Assembly (NCBI RefSeq): GCF_014170375.1
Contig: NZ_LZZW01000031.1
Location: 248,001 to 312,000 of the forward strand
Length of the DNA stretch: 64,000 nucleotides
Reading direction: 5' to 3'
DNA from: Variovorax sp. UMC13
GTDB lineage: Bacteria; Pseudomonadota; Gammaproteobacteria; Burkholderiales; Burkholderiaceae_C
Shown here: positions 8,406-16,542 of the stretch, one piece after another
How the letters are laid out: each line of letters starts with the position of its first letter
How positions within the stretch are numbered: the first letter of the stretch is position 1
Notes under the pieces: model-generated
Databases searched by the model: none
What the model saw: only the letters and a program-made list of their open reading frames with translations
What the model was told of the DNA's origin: nothing
Made by a program: the position numbers and the translations under genes

Positions 8406-8918
8406 ATGAGCACAACAAAACGCCGCCCCACGAGCGTCGCGCCCGCCCCTTCGCCAAAGGGTGAGCTCGACCGCATCGACCGCGCCATCCTGCGCGCCCT
8501 GCAGCGCGACGCATCGGTCTCCAACGTCGCGCTGGCGGCCAAGGTGAACCTCAGCGCGCCGGCCTGCCTGCGCCGCGTCGAGCGGCTCAAGGCCATGGGC
8601 ATGATCCGCGGCATCGTGGCCCTGCTGGAGCCGCGCGCCCTCGACGCCGGCATGCTGGTGATGATCGGCGTGGTGCTCGACCGCTCCACGCCCGAGTCCT
8701 TTGCCGAGTTCGAGAAGGCGGTGCACAAGGTCTCGGGCTGCCTCGAATGCCATGTCGTGACGGGCGAGTTCGATTACTTCATGCTGCTGCGCACACGCGA
8801 CCACGAGAGCTTCAACCGGCTGCACGCCGAGCAGCTGCTCTATCTGCCGGGCGTGCGGCAGATCCGCAGCTTCATGGTGCTGAAGGAAGTGCTGTCGACG
8901 ACGCAGTTGAGTGTCTAA
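8406..8918 (+). CDS. acdR: Lrp/AsnC-family regulator of ACC deaminase
   Basis: A 170-residue one-component regulator. An AsnC-type helix-turn-helix (LDRIDRAILRALQRDASVSN through PACLRRVERL, residues about 22-70) is followed by an Lrp/RAM effector domain (VSGCLECHVVTGEFDYFMLL, LPGVRQIRSFMVLKEV). In related bacteria the regulator divergent from acdS activates it when ACC is present; the same role is inferred here from position. The ATG at 8406 is chosen because the upstream part of the open frame runs into the shared promoter region and has no family similarity. Confidence 0.85.
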   Translation: MSTTKRRPTSVAPAPSPKGELDRIDRAILRALQRDASVSNVALAAKVNLSAPACLRRVERLKAMGMIRGIVALLEPRALDAGMLVMIGVVLDRSTPESFAEFEKAVHKVSGCLECHVVTGEFDYFMLLRTRDHESFNRLHAEQLLYLPGVRQIRSFMVLKEVLSTTQLSV

Positions 8919-8976
8919 GCCAAGGCGAGCGCGTTCGCATCGGCCTGCGAGGCGCCGCCTGGGTTACCTTAGCGCC

Positions 8977-9336
8977 ATGAGAACCTCCCCGCGACTCTGG
9001 GCCGCCATCGCCCTTGCCCTGTGCTCACCCGCCGCCCTCGCCGACCCGCACGGCCTGCTCACGCTGGTGGTCGGCGTGCCGCTGCTGCTGGTGGCGTCGG
9101 TCGTGCTGGGCGTCCTGCTGATGCTGCGTCCCAGCGCGCCCGTCCGGATCGTGTCGATCGTGCTGTTCGCGCCCACGCTGGCCTACAGCCTGTACGTCGC
9201 GCTGGACGCACTCACCCTGTTCACGGACATCGGCTCGGAAAACTCGATGATCGGCTTCGCCTTCTTCGGGCTGCTGGCGTTGGCCTGCCTTCTGTTCTTC
9301 CTGATCGTTCGCAGAAGGCCCGTCGCCGGCGGATGA
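8977..9336 (+). CDS. small membrane protein with signal peptide
   Basis: A protein of 119 residues. A signal peptide (cleavage probably after AALA) is followed by three hydrophobic helices (LLTLVVGVPLLLVASVVLGVLL, VSIVLFAPTLAYSLYVAL, MIGFAFFGLLALACLLFFLIV) and a short basic tail. This suggests a small inner-membrane protein. I do not recognise a family. It lies 58 bases after acdR on the same strand and is convergent with ptxS; a shared role with acdR is not implied. Confidence 0.55.
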   Translation: MRTSPRLWAAIALALCSPAALADPHGLLTLVVGVPLLLVASVVLGVLLMLRPSAPVRIVSIVLFAPTLAYSLYVALDALTLFTDIGSENSMIGFAFFGLLALACLLFFLIVRRRPVAGG

Positions 9337-9358
9337 AGCGCCAGGCAGGCCGGCCCGC

Positions 9359-10420
9359 TCAGGCCGCGCCGTCCCGCCGCGACGACCCCCGCGCCACCAG
9401 CTCGCCCGGCAGCAGCAGCACCCGCGGCGGCACGTCGAGGCCGCGCAGGCGCTCGATCAGGCAGTTGGCGGCGCCGCGGCCGATCTCGGCCGTGGGCTGC
9501 GCGATGGTGCTCAGGCCAGGCCCGACCAGCGGCGACCATTCGGCCTCGTCGAAGCCGACGAAGCCCAGGTCCTCGCCGAATTGCCAGTCCAGCCCGGCCA
9601 CCGCCGCGGCCACGCGCAGGGTGACCACCGCATTGCCGGAGATCACGGCCGGCGCACGCCGAGCGCGCCGGGCCCGCTGGCGCAGGGCGCGCAGCGCGGC
9701 CTCGAGGCCGGCGCTGTCGCCCTCCTCGCTCTCGAACACCTCGCCCTTCACGCCCGGCGCATGCGCGGCCATGCAGTCGCCGAAGGCATTCGTACGCTCG
9801 CGCCGCGTGCTCACGCCCTTCTGCGGCTCGGTGAGGTAGAGGAACTCGCGGTAGCCGCCAGCCAGCAGGTGTTCGCAGGCCAGCGCCATCGCGCCCGGGT
9901 TGTCGAGCGACACGAAGTCGGCCTGCATGCCCGCATGGCGCCGGTCGACCAGCACCGCCGGCTTGCCGTGCAGCGCCACCGCGTCGACGGTGCTGGCGCC
10001 GCGGCCCAGCGTGTTGAGGATGAAGCCGTCGACCTGGTAGCTGGCCAGCGCATCGATGGCCTCGCGCTCGCGGCCGCTCTCGTTGCCGAGGTTGAACAGC
10101 ATCACCAGGTAGCCCGCGTCCTGGCAGGCCTTCTCGGCGCCACGCAGCACGGCCACCGAATAGGGGTTGGTGATGTCGGCCACGATCAGGCCGATCAGCC
10201 GCGTGCTGCCGCGGCTCAGGGCCTGGGCCATGGGGCTGGGCGAGTAGTCGAGGGCGACGATCGCGGTCTCCACACGCGCCGCGATGTCGGGGCTCAGCAG
10301 CCGCTCGCGGTGGTTGAAGAAGCGCGAAACCGTGGCCTTCGACACGCCGGCCGCGGCCGCCACGTCGGCGATGGTGGCCCGCTGGCCCGCGGGCTTCTGG
10401 CGCGGTGCCCGGGTGCTCAC
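9359..10420 (-). CDS. ptxS: LacI-family repressor of 2-ketogluconate use
   Basis: A 353-residue LacI-family regulator. The N-terminal helix-turn-helix is ATIADVAAAAGVSKATVSRF (about residues 14-33), followed by the hinge helix SPMAQALSRGSTR. A periplasmic-binding-protein-like sensor (IVADITNPYSVAVLRGAEKA onwards) fills the rest. The GTG start at 10420 overlaps the kguD stop by four bases (GTGA), so it is the last gene of the kgu operon. An exact TGAAACCGGTTTCA palindrome, the sequence reported for Pseudomonas PtxS, lies at the operon promoter at 16416-16429. Together with kguE, kguK and kguD this makes the PtxS identity likely. The effector should be 2-ketogluconate. Confidence 0.8.
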   Translation of the reverse strand: MSTRAPRQKPAGQRATIADVAAAAGVSKATVSRFFNHRERLLSPDIAARVETAIVALDYSPSPMAQALSRGSTRLIGLIVADITNPYSVAVLRGAEKACQDAGYLVMLFNLGNESGREREAIDALASYQVDGFILNTLGRGASTVDAVALHGKPAVLVDRRHAGMQADFVSLDNPGAMALACEHLLAGGYREFLYLTEPQKGVSTRRERTNAFGDCMAAHAPGVKGEVFESEEGDSAGLEAALRALRQRARRARRAPAVISGNAVVTLRVAAAVAGLDWQFGEDLGFVGFDEAEWSPLVGPGLSTIAQPTAEIGRGAANCLIERLRGLDVPPRVLLLPGELVARGSSRRDGAA

Positions 10421-11412
10421 GCCGAGGCCGTGTCGAAGACCGCGCCCGGCCTCTGGCCGGCCAGCGCCTGCAGCAGGTTGGTGGTCGCCAGCTCGGCCAT
10501 CGCATGGCGCGTCTCGTGCGTGGCCGAGCCGATGTGCGGCAGCGGCGTCACGCGCGCATGGGTGCGCAATGCCGAATCGAGCGGCAGCGGCTCGGTCGCG
10601 AACACGTCGAGCCCGGCCGCATGCAGATGGCCGCTGTCGAGCGCGGCCAGCAGCGCGGCCTCGTTCACCGTGGCACCGCGGCCGCCGTTGATGAAGATCG
10701 CGCCCGGCTTCATCGCACCGAACACCTCGGCGTCGATCATGCCGCGCGTGGCGTCGGACAGGGGCAGCATCGCGACCACGAAGTCGGCGCGTGCGAGCAG
10801 TTCGTTCAGCGGCGTGTGCAGCGCATGGCCCTGCAGTTCGGGCGCCTGCTCCGCGAGGTCCACCGCACGGCGTGCGTGGTAGAGCACCGGCATGCCGAAG
10901 CCCAGCGCCGCGCGGCGCGCGATGGCCTGGCCGATCCGGCCGAAGCCCAGCAGGCCCAGCGTCTTGCCATGCACGTCGGTGCCGAACAGCTCGGGGCCGA
11001 TGTTCTTGGTCCATTGCCCTTCGCGCACCAGCTTCGACAGCTCGACCACGCGACGGCTGGTCGCCATCAGCAAGGCGAACATGGTGTCGGCCACGGTCTC
11101 GTCGAGCACGCCGGGCGTGTGGCACAGCAGGATGCCGCGCCGGTGCAGTTCGGCCAGCGCGAAGTTGTCGACGCCCACCGACACGCTCGAGATCACCTCG
11201 AGCTTGGGTGCGCGGTCGAGCAGCGCCGCGTCGACCGGCCAGCTCGAGCCGATCAGCGCCTGCGCCTCGGGCAGCGCGGCATCGAAGGCCGCGCGCTGGG
11301 CGGCCACCTTCGGGTTGGCCACGGTCACGTCGTGCACGGCCTGCAGCCGCGCGAGCTGGTCCTCGGGCAGTTCGCGGAACACCAGCACCTTCTTGCGCAT
11401 TGCAGCGGTCAT
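10417..11412 (-). CDS. kguD: 2-keto-6-phosphogluconate reductase (2-hydroxyacid dehydrogenase)
   Basis: KguD reduces 2-keto-6-phosphogluconate to 6-phosphogluconate with NAD(P)H, feeding the Entner-Doudoroff pathway. The 331-residue protein is a D-isomer-specific 2-hydroxyacid dehydrogenase. It has a Rossmann motif GLLGFGRIG (residues about 153-161) and the catalytic triad Arg245 (in NGGRGATVNE), Glu274 (ATEPLP) and His293 (LPHIGSAT). It is close to GhrB-type glyoxylate/2-ketogluconate reductases, so biochemistry alone would not separate the two. The operon partners decide for KguD. It overlaps kguK by an ATGA. Confidence 0.8.
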   Translation of the reverse strand: MTAAMRKKVLVFRELPEDQLARLQAVHDVTVANPKVAAQRAAFDAALPEAQALIGSSWPVDAALLDRAPKLEVISSVSVGVDNFALAELHRRGILLCHTPGVLDETVADTMFALLMATSRRVVELSKLVREGQWTKNIGPELFGTDVHGKTLGLLGFGRIGQAIARRAALGFGMPVLYHARRAVDLAEQAPELQGHALHTPLNELLARADFVVAMLPLSDATRGMIDAEVFGAMKPGAIFINGGRGATVNEAALLAALDSGHLHAAGLDVFATEPLPLDSALRTHARVTPLPHIGSATHETRHAMAELATTNLLQALAGQRPGAVFDTASA

Positions 11413-12362
11413 CCCAGCTTCGCCTCGTCGAGTTGGACCCGCGTCGGCAGGCCTTCGGTGTCACCCAGCACCTGGACCGCGCGCGCGCCGATCCAGCTGC
11501 CGCGGCGCACCGCGTCGGGCACGCTGCGGCCTTCGAGCAGGGCGCTGATCACGCCGGCCGCGAAGCCGTCGCCGGCGCCCACGGTGTCGATCACTTCCTC
11601 GACCGGGAAGCCCGCCACGCGGCCGGTGCCGGCCACGTCGCTGTCGTAGTAGGCGCCCTCGGCGCCCAGCTTCACGACCACCAGCTTCGCGCCGAGTTGG
11701 CGGTAAAAAGCCGCGATGCCTTCGGGCGTGCTTTGGCCGGTGAGCAGCAGGCCCTCCTCGATGCCGGGCAGCACCCAGTCGGCGCGCGAGGCCAGGTCGT
11801 TGATGGCGCTGCGCATGGCCTCGGTCGAGGCCCACAGCGTGGGGCGCAGGTTGGGGTCGAAGGAGACGGTGCGGCCCGCGGCGCGCATCGTGTCCATGGT
11901 CTTGATCGCGGCCGGCAGCGTGGTCGCGGAGATGGCGGCGAACACGCCGGTGGCGTGCAGATGGCGCGCGGAAGTGAGCCAGGGCACGTCGATGTCGTCG
12001 GCCGTCATCTGGCTCGCGGCCGAGCCCTTGCGGTGGTACTCGACCGGCGGGTCGCTGCCGTCGGTGACGCGGCCCTTGAACTGGAAGCCGGTCTTCTGTG
12101 ACGCGTCGCAGATCACGTGGCTGCAGTCGATGCCCTCGCCCTTCATGGTCGCGATCAGGTAGCGGCCCATCGAATCGGTGCCGAGCCGGCTGGCCCAGCC
12201 CACTTTGAGGCCCAGGCGCGACAGGCCGATGGCCACGTTGGTCTCGGCGCCGGCGGTGCGCTTGTGGAAGGACTGCGCGTCTTCCAGCGGGCCCGGCCGG
12301 TCGGCCACCAGCAGCAGCATGGCTTCGCCGAACAGGGCGACGTCGAAGGCGGTATCGGTCAT
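11409..12362 (-). CDS. kguK: 2-ketogluconate kinase (PfkB family)
   Basis: A 317-residue ribokinase/PfkB-family sugar kinase. It has the N-terminal GAETNVAIGLSRLG substrate lid region (38-51) and the C-terminal signature DTVGAGDGFAAG, with catalytic Asp265. Its sequence would equally fit 2-keto-3-deoxygluconate kinase (KdgK). Next to a 2-ketogluconate reductase, a KguE-like protein and ptxS, phosphorylation of 2-ketogluconate to 2-keto-6-phosphogluconate is the better reading. It overlaps both neighbours by four bases (ATGA), so the expression of the three genes is tightly coupled. Confidence 0.78.
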   Translation of the reverse strand: MTDTAFDVALFGEAMLLLVADRPGPLEDAQSFHKRTAGAETNVAIGLSRLGLKVGWASRLGTDSMGRYLIATMKGEGIDCSHVICDASQKTGFQFKGRVTDGSDPPVEYHRKGSAASQMTADDIDVPWLTSARHLHATGVFAAISATTLPAAIKTMDTMRAAGRTVSFDPNLRPTLWASTEAMRSAINDLASRADWVLPGIEEGLLLTGQSTPEGIAAFYRQLGAKLVVVKLGAEGAYYDSDVAGTGRVAGFPVEEVIDTVGAGDGFAAGVISALLEGRSVPDAVRRGSWIGARAVQVLGDTEGLPTRVQLDEAKLG

Positions 12363-13111
12363 GGCAGGGCGCGGGCGGCGCGGATGAAGTCGATCTGGGT
12401 GCGCGTGACGGCCAGCAGGTCGTCGCCGATCAGCGGGTATTCGATGGCGTGCGGCACGTCGGCCGGCAGCGCGCGCAGCACCGCGCGCCAGGGGGCCGAG
12501 GAATCGGCCAGCGGCACCGCGACCCACTTGGCCGGCAGCCGCTGCACGCCCTTGCAGTGCACATAGCGCACGCGGTGGCCCAGGGCCTTGGCGGCTTCGA
12601 GCGGGCATTCGCCCAGCCAGTGCCAGTTGCCCATGTCGAAGGTCATGCCCAGGTTCAACCCGGCACGGTCGGCCACGTCGAAGAAGGTCAGCAGCGCGGT
12701 CAGGGTGCCCGCCGAGACGGTCTGGTCGTTCTCGATCAAGAGCTCGATGCGGGTCTCGGCCAGCTGTGTCTTCAGGCCCCACAGCGAACCGTGCGAGCTG
12801 GTGCGGAAATCGCCGATGGCCATCTTCAGGCGCCTGGCGCCCAACGTGGTCGCGGCGGCGATGCCGCGCGCCAGCGCTGCGCTGTCGAGCCAGCCGCCTT
12901 CGGCCCACAGGCCCTCGGGGCTGCTGTAGACCGAGGCATGGCCCGCGAGCGCGGGCAGTTCGGCGTCGGGGTTGCGCAGCAGCTCGCCGCGCACCTCGAC
13001 CGAATCGGCACCCGCGGCGCGCGCGAGTTCGGAACACCAGAGCTGGCCGTGCCGGCCCACCTCGGCCGCGCCGAAGGACGACAGCGAGATCAGTACGGGA
13101 ATCGAGGCCAT
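12359..13111 (-). CDS. kguE: TIM-barrel sugar epimerase/isomerase of the kgu operon
   Basis: A 250-residue protein of the xylose-isomerase-like TIM-barrel family (AP endonuclease 2 superfamily). Family features are SVEVRGELL near the first strands, RIELLIENDQT, then GMTFDMGNWHW and RYVHCKGV, the metal-binding Glu/Asp/His strand ends. KguE is always found with kguK and kguD in Pseudomonas, and its exact step in 2-ketogluconate use is not well defined. Here it follows the ABC ATPase by a TGATG junction and overlaps kguK, which places it in the same operon. Confidence 0.72.
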   Translation of the reverse strand: MASIPVLISLSSFGAAEVGRHGQLWCSELARAAGADSVEVRGELLRNPDAELPALAGHASVYSSPEGLWAEGGWLDSAALARGIAAATTLGARRLKMAIGDFRTSSHGSLWGLKTQLAETRIELLIENDQTVSAGTLTALLTFFDVADRAGLNLGMTFDMGNWHWLGECPLEAAKALGHRVRYVHCKGVQRLPAKWVAVPLADSSAPWRAVLRALPADVPHAIEYPLIGDDLLAVTRTQIDFIRAARALP

Positions 13112-13863
13112 CAGTGCGCCTGGTGCGATGAAAGGATCTGACCCAGGAATTGCTTGGTCTTGTCGTTCTTCGGGTTGCTGAAGAACTCGGCCGGCGGCGC
13201 CTGTTCGACGATCTTGCCGTCGGCCATGAAGATCACGCGGTCGGCCACGCTGCGGGCGAAGCCCATCTCGTGCGTCACGCACAGCATGGTCATGCCGTCT
13301 TCGGCCAGGCCGATCATGGTGTCGAGCACTTCCTTGACCATCTCGGGATCGAGGGCCGAGGTGGGCTCGTCGAACAGCATGATCTTGGGCGACATGCACA
13401 GCGCGCGCGCGATCGCCACGCGCTGCTGCTGGCCGCCCGACAGCTGGCTCGGGTACTTCTTGGCCTGCTCGGGAATGCGCACGCGGGTGAGGTACTTCAT
13501 CGCCACCTCTTCCGCCTGCTCCTTCGACAAGCCGCGCGAGCGCATCGGCGCCAGCGTGCAGTTCTCGAGGATGGTCAGGTGCGGGAACAGGTTGAACTGC
13601 TGGAACACCATGCCGACTTCGGCGCGCACCGCATCGACGTTCTTGCCGCCGGCCGTGAGCTCGATGCCGTCGACCACGATGCGGCCCTGCTGCACCGTCT
13701 CGAGGCGGTTGATGCAGCGGATCAGCGTCGACTTGCCCGAGCCCGAAGGCCCGCAGATCACGATGCGTTCGCCCGCGCGGACCGACAGGTCGATGCCGGT
13801 CAACACCTGGAATTCACCGTACCACTTGTTGACCGCTTCCATGCGGATGATGGGCTCGCTCAT
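13111..13863 (-). CDS. ABC transporter ATPase, polar-amino-acid type, in kgu operon
   Basis: A 250-residue ATPase of the GlnQ/HisP type. Walker A is GPSGSGKS, the Q-loop lies in VFQQFNLFPHL, the signature is LSGGQQQ, Walker B is IMLFDEP, and the switch His is in CVTHEMG. These residues are intact, so it should power the transporter formed with the two permeases at 14879 and 15696 and the binding protein at 14029. Its stop overlaps the kguE start (TGATG). By sequence alone it would be called an amino-acid importer. The operon suggests it imports 2-ketogluconate or a related sugar acid. Confidence 0.88.
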   Translation of the reverse strand: MSEPIIRMEAVNKWYGEFQVLTGIDLSVRAGERIVICGPSGSGKSTLIRCINRLETVQQGRIVVDGIELTAGGKNVDAVRAEVGMVFQQFNLFPHLTILENCTLAPMRSRGLSKEQAEEVAMKYLTRVRIPEQAKKYPSQLSGGQQQRVAIARALCMSPKIMLFDEPTSALDPEMVKEVLDTMIGLAEDGMTMLCVTHEMGFARSVADRVIFMADGKIVEQAPPAEFFSNPKNDKTKQFLGQILSSHQAH

Positions 13864-13902
13864 GAGGCTTCTCACTCTGTTGGGTTCAAGAAAATCGGAT
13901 GG

Positions 13903-14013
13903 CCGGACGCAGAGGACGCGAAGGTTTCGCAGAAGACGCAAAAGGAGAATCCAAGACGCTGTTGGCTTCCTTCTGCGGACTCTGCGCAGTTTTTGTCTTC
14001 CTTCCGCGTCCGG
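13903..14013. repeat. imperfect long inverted repeat (intergenic hairpin element)
   Basis: The outer arms CCGGACGC (13903-13910) and GCGTCCGG (14006-14013) are exact inverse complements. Inside are related segments: GCAGAGGACGCGAAGG and GCAGAAGACGCAAAAG in direct order, and CTTCTGCGGACTCTGCG inverted. The RNA would fold into a long branched stem between the binding-protein gene and the ATPase gene. It may lower expression of downstream genes or protect upstream mRNA. It looks like a dispersed genomic element. Confidence 0.7.
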
Positions 14014-14028
14014 AAGTCCGCTCCCGTC

Positions 14029-14826
14029 TTACTGCAGCTTGGGCAGGTCGGCGCCCAGCCACTTCTGGTAGAGCTTGTTGAGCTCGCCGTTGGCCGTGTT
14101 CTTCTCGACGAAGGCGTTCACGTTCTTCAGCAGCTCTTCCTGGCCCGGACGCATCGCGACGCCCATGGCCTGCTGCACCAGCGTGAACTTGTTCTCGAAG
14201 GTGTTGGCGGGCACGCGCTTGGCGATCTGCGCCGCGACGGTGACCGAGCAGCCGATGGCGTCGACCTGGCCCGACATCAGGGCCTGCATGGCCGAGGCGT
14301 CGTCGTCGAAGCGGCGGATCTCGGTGCCTTCCGGTGCGGCCTTGGTCACGGCCACGTCCTGCGTCGATGCGCGGGCCACGCCGATGCGCTGGCCCTTGAG
14401 GTCGGCCGCGCCCTTGATGTTGGCGTCCTTCTTGCCGTACAGCACGATGGTCGCCGCGGCGTAGGGCGTGGAGAACTGCACCTGCTTCGAACGCTCGGGC
14501 GTGATGGCCAGCGAGGCGACCAGCAGGTCGACCTTGTTGGTCAGCAGGAAGGGAATGCGGTTCGGGCCGGTGACCGGCACGATGTTGGCCTTGACGCCCC
14601 ATTCCTTGGCCAGCAGCTTGGCCACGTCGGCGTCGTAGCCGTCGGGCTGGTTCTGCGCGTTGGTCGTGCCGTAGGGCGGGAAGTCGACCAGCATGCCGAT
14701 GGTGACTTCGCCCTTCTTCTTGATGTCGGCGATCGACTGCGCGGTGGCGAAAGGCGCGAACACGGTGAGTGCGGCGCCCAGGCCGAGGGCAGCGATGGCG
14801 GTGCGGCGGGTGGTGGAACGGGTCAT
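14029..14826 (-). CDS. ABC transporter substrate-binding protein in kgu operon
   Basis: A 265-residue periplasmic binding protein of the amino-acid (SBP_bac_3) family. A signal peptide with cleavage after FATAQ is followed by VTIGMLVDFPPYGTTNAQNQPDGYDADVA in short motifs, then ITPERSKQVQFSTPY and GVARASTQDV. The family usually binds amino acids through a conserved Arg and Asp. The family Arg after SPAIT is here in ITPERSK. In this operon the ligand is more likely 2-ketogluconate, which also carries an alpha-keto carboxylate. That is inference. It is separated from the ATPase gene by the inverted-repeat element. Confidence 0.85.
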   Translation of the reverse strand: MTRSTTRRTAIAALGLGAALTVFAPFATAQSIADIKKKGEVTIGMLVDFPPYGTTNAQNQPDGYDADVAKLLAKEWGVKANIVPVTGPNRIPFLLTNKVDLLVASLAITPERSKQVQFSTPYAAATIVLYGKKDANIKGAADLKGQRIGVARASTQDVAVTKAAPEGTEIRRFDDDASAMQALMSGQVDAIGCSVTVAAQIAKRVPANTFENKFTLVQQAMGVAMRPGQEELLKNVNAFVEKNTANGELNKLYQKWLGADLPKLQ

Positions 14827-14878
14827 GTCGAAGTCTCCTGAGTTGAGGACGGGAACAGGCAAGAAAAGAAAGGGGGAA

Positions 14879-15532
14879 TCAGCGGGCCAGCGCCTGGGCG
14901 CGGCGGCGCTCCATGCGCGCGGCCAGCAGCGACAGCGGCCAGCAGATCACGAAGTAGATCGCGGCCACGGTGGCGAAGACCTGCAGCGGCTGGAAGGTCG
15001 CGTTGTTGATGATCTGACCGGCGCGCGTGACCTCGGTGAAGCCGATGATGGCGGCCAGCGAGGTGCCCTTGATGATCTGCACCACGTAGCCCACGGTCGG
15101 CGCGAGCGCGATCTTGAAGGCCTGCGGCAGCACCACGTCGCGCATGCGGGCGACATAGCGCAGGTTGAGCGCCTGCGCCGCCTCGATCTGGCCACGCGGC
15201 ACGGCTTCGATGCAACCGCGCCAGATCTCGCCCAGGAAGGCCGCGCTGTTGAGGATCAGCGCGGCGCCCGCGGCGATCCAGGGGTTGATGTCCAGGCCCA
15301 GCACCGGCGCGCCGAAGAAGATCAGGAACAGCTGCAGCAGCAGCGGCGTGCCCTGGAAGATCTGGATGAAGGTGACGGCCGCGCCGCGGGCGAAGCGGCT
15401 CTCGGAGGTGCGCGCCAGCGCGATCACCAGGCCCAGCAGCGCGCCGCCGACGAAGGCGATCAGCGACAGCGCCAGCGTCCACTGGACGGCCTGGAGGATG
15501 AAGAGGAATTCGGGAAAGCCGAAGGTACGCAT
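14879..15532 (-). CDS. ABC transporter permease, His/Glu/Gln type, in kgu operon
   Basis: A 217-residue inner-membrane permease of the HisM/GlnP family with about five transmembrane helices. It includes the N-terminal SLIAFVGGALLGLVIALAR and the coupling-loop EAA-type motif EAAQALNLRYVARMRDVVLPQA, which contacts the ATPase. It pairs with the permease at 15696 to form a heterodimeric channel. Fifty-two bases separate it from the binding-protein gene. Confidence 0.88.
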   Translation of the reverse strand: MRTFGFPEFLFILQAVQWTLALSLIAFVGGALLGLVIALARTSESRFARGAAVTFIQIFQGTPLLLQLFLIFFGAPVLGLDINPWIAAGAALILNSAAFLGEIWRGCIEAVPRGQIEAAQALNLRYVARMRDVVLPQAFKIALAPTVGYVVQIIKGTSLAAIIGFTEVTRAGQIINNATFQPLQVFATVAAIYFVICWPLSLLAARMERRRAQALAR

Positions 15533-15600
15533 ATCAAATCTCAGTCTTTCAGCGAGTGGGCAACCGGCGCCTCAGCTCGATGCAGGCTTGATCGGGAAAC

Positions 15601-15690
15601 ACCGCGGAACCGGCTTTGCCGGGCCGCTGGTGTTGCCCCCGGTAGGGGGTTGGCGAAGCGACACGAAGTGCGCGAAGACTGGGGGCGAGC
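15601..15690. repeat. REP-like palindromic intergenic element
   Basis: A 90-base element between the two permease genes with nested palindromes: CCGGC-TTT-GCCGG inside flanking GCGG/CCGC, then CCCCC-GGTA-GGGGG, then GCGAAGCGACACGAAGTGCG. I recall similar elements scattered between genes in Comamonadaceae. It would form hairpins in the operon mRNA and could uncouple expression of the first permease from the rest. Confidence 0.65.
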
Positions 15691-15695
15691 CATTG

Positions 15696-16367
15696 CTATC
15701 GACGATCCGGATAGTTGAGGGTTCGCTGATAGATCAGCTTGAAGAGGCCGGAGAAGCTCAAGGCCAGCAACAGGTAGATACCTGCCACCACGATGTAGAT
15801 CTCGAAGCTGCGGAAGGTCTGCGACTGCAGGTTGGCCGCGACCGAGGTCAGGTCGTCGGCCGAGATCACCGACACCACGGCCGAGCTCAGCATCAGCAGG
15901 ATGAACTGGCTGGTGAGTGCCGGGTAGATGGCCTTGAGCGCGGGCTTGATGATCACGAAGCGGAAGATCTCCCAGGGCTTGAGGTTGAGCGCGCGGCCCG
16001 CCTCGATCTGGCCCTTGGGAATTGACTCGATGCCCGCGCGGATGATCTCGGTGGCATAGGCGCCCAGGTTCACCACCATCGCGGTCAGCGCGGCCGTGTA
16101 GGGCGACCAGCGCAGGCCGATGGCCGGCAGCGCGAAAAAGAAGAAGAACAGCTGCACCAGGAAGGGCGTGTTGCGGATCACCTCGATGTAGGCATTGACG
16201 ATGAAGCGCAACCAGGCGGGCCCCGAGGTCTTGCCCCAGGCGCAGAAGATGGCGACGACAAGGCCGAGCACGGTGGCCACCAGCGAGAGCTGGATGGTGA
16301 TCCACGTGCCCTTGAGGAGCAGTGGCCAGGCGGCGAAGACGGCGTCGAACTGGAATTGGTAATTCAC
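15696..16367 (-). CDS. ABC transporter permease, first gene of kgu operon
   Basis: A 223-residue inner-membrane permease of the HisQ/GltJ family, with about five helices (including LSLVATVLGLVVAIFCAW and FLVQLFFFFFALPAIGL). The EAA loop is EAGRALNLKPWEIFRFVI. The start is taken at GTG 16367, which fits the usual family N-terminus and has AGGA upstream. The open frame reaches back to 16439, but that would begin inside the operator. It is the promoter-proximal gene of the eight-gene operon. Confidence 0.85.
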   Translation of the reverse strand: MNYQFQFDAVFAAWPLLLKGTWITIQLSLVATVLGLVVAIFCAWGKTSGPAWLRFIVNAYIEVIRNTPFLVQLFFFFFALPAIGLRWSPYTAALTAMVVNLGAYATEIIRAGIESIPKGQIEAGRALNLKPWEIFRFVIIKPALKAIYPALTSQFILLMLSSAVVSVISADDLTSVAANLQSQTFRSFEIYIVVAGIYLLLALSFSGLFKLIYQRTLNYPDRR

Positions 16368-16415
16368 TGGGCAAATCCTGCGGACAGGCAAGCGGTGCGT
16401 GGGCTGGCCAGTGTA

Positions 16416-16429
16416 TGAAACCGGTTTCA
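16416..16429. promoter_or_regulatory. PtxS operator of kgu operon
   Basis: TGAAACCGGTTTCA is a perfect 14-base palindrome and identical to the reported Pseudomonas PtxS operator. It sits 49 bases upstream of the first gene, next to a possible -10 (TACACT on the minus strand), where bound repressor would block RNA polymerase. It also lies upstream of the divergent transporter gene. Confidence 0.85.
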
Positions 16430-16542
16430 GACGAAACATCGGGGTTTACCCTTGCATGCAAGTTTCGCGGGTCAGGCTGAGAGCCAACGCCATCGCAAGG
16501 GCATCCGACGGCAACTGGCCGCTTCTTGGGCAAACTGGCTGC

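Noticed and set aside
11409..12362. Calling the kinase KdgK (2-keto-3-deoxygluconate kinase)
   Set aside because: No KDG-forming or KDPG aldolase gene is next to it, while KguD, KguE and the PtxS operator are. KguK fits better, though the sequence alone does not decide.
13150..14841. A long plus-strand frame of 563 codons antisense to the kgu transporter genes
   Set aside because: The opposite strand encodes proteins with complete family motifs. The plus-strand product is His/Arg/Gly-rich with no recognisable domain, as expected from codon bias in GC-rich DNA.
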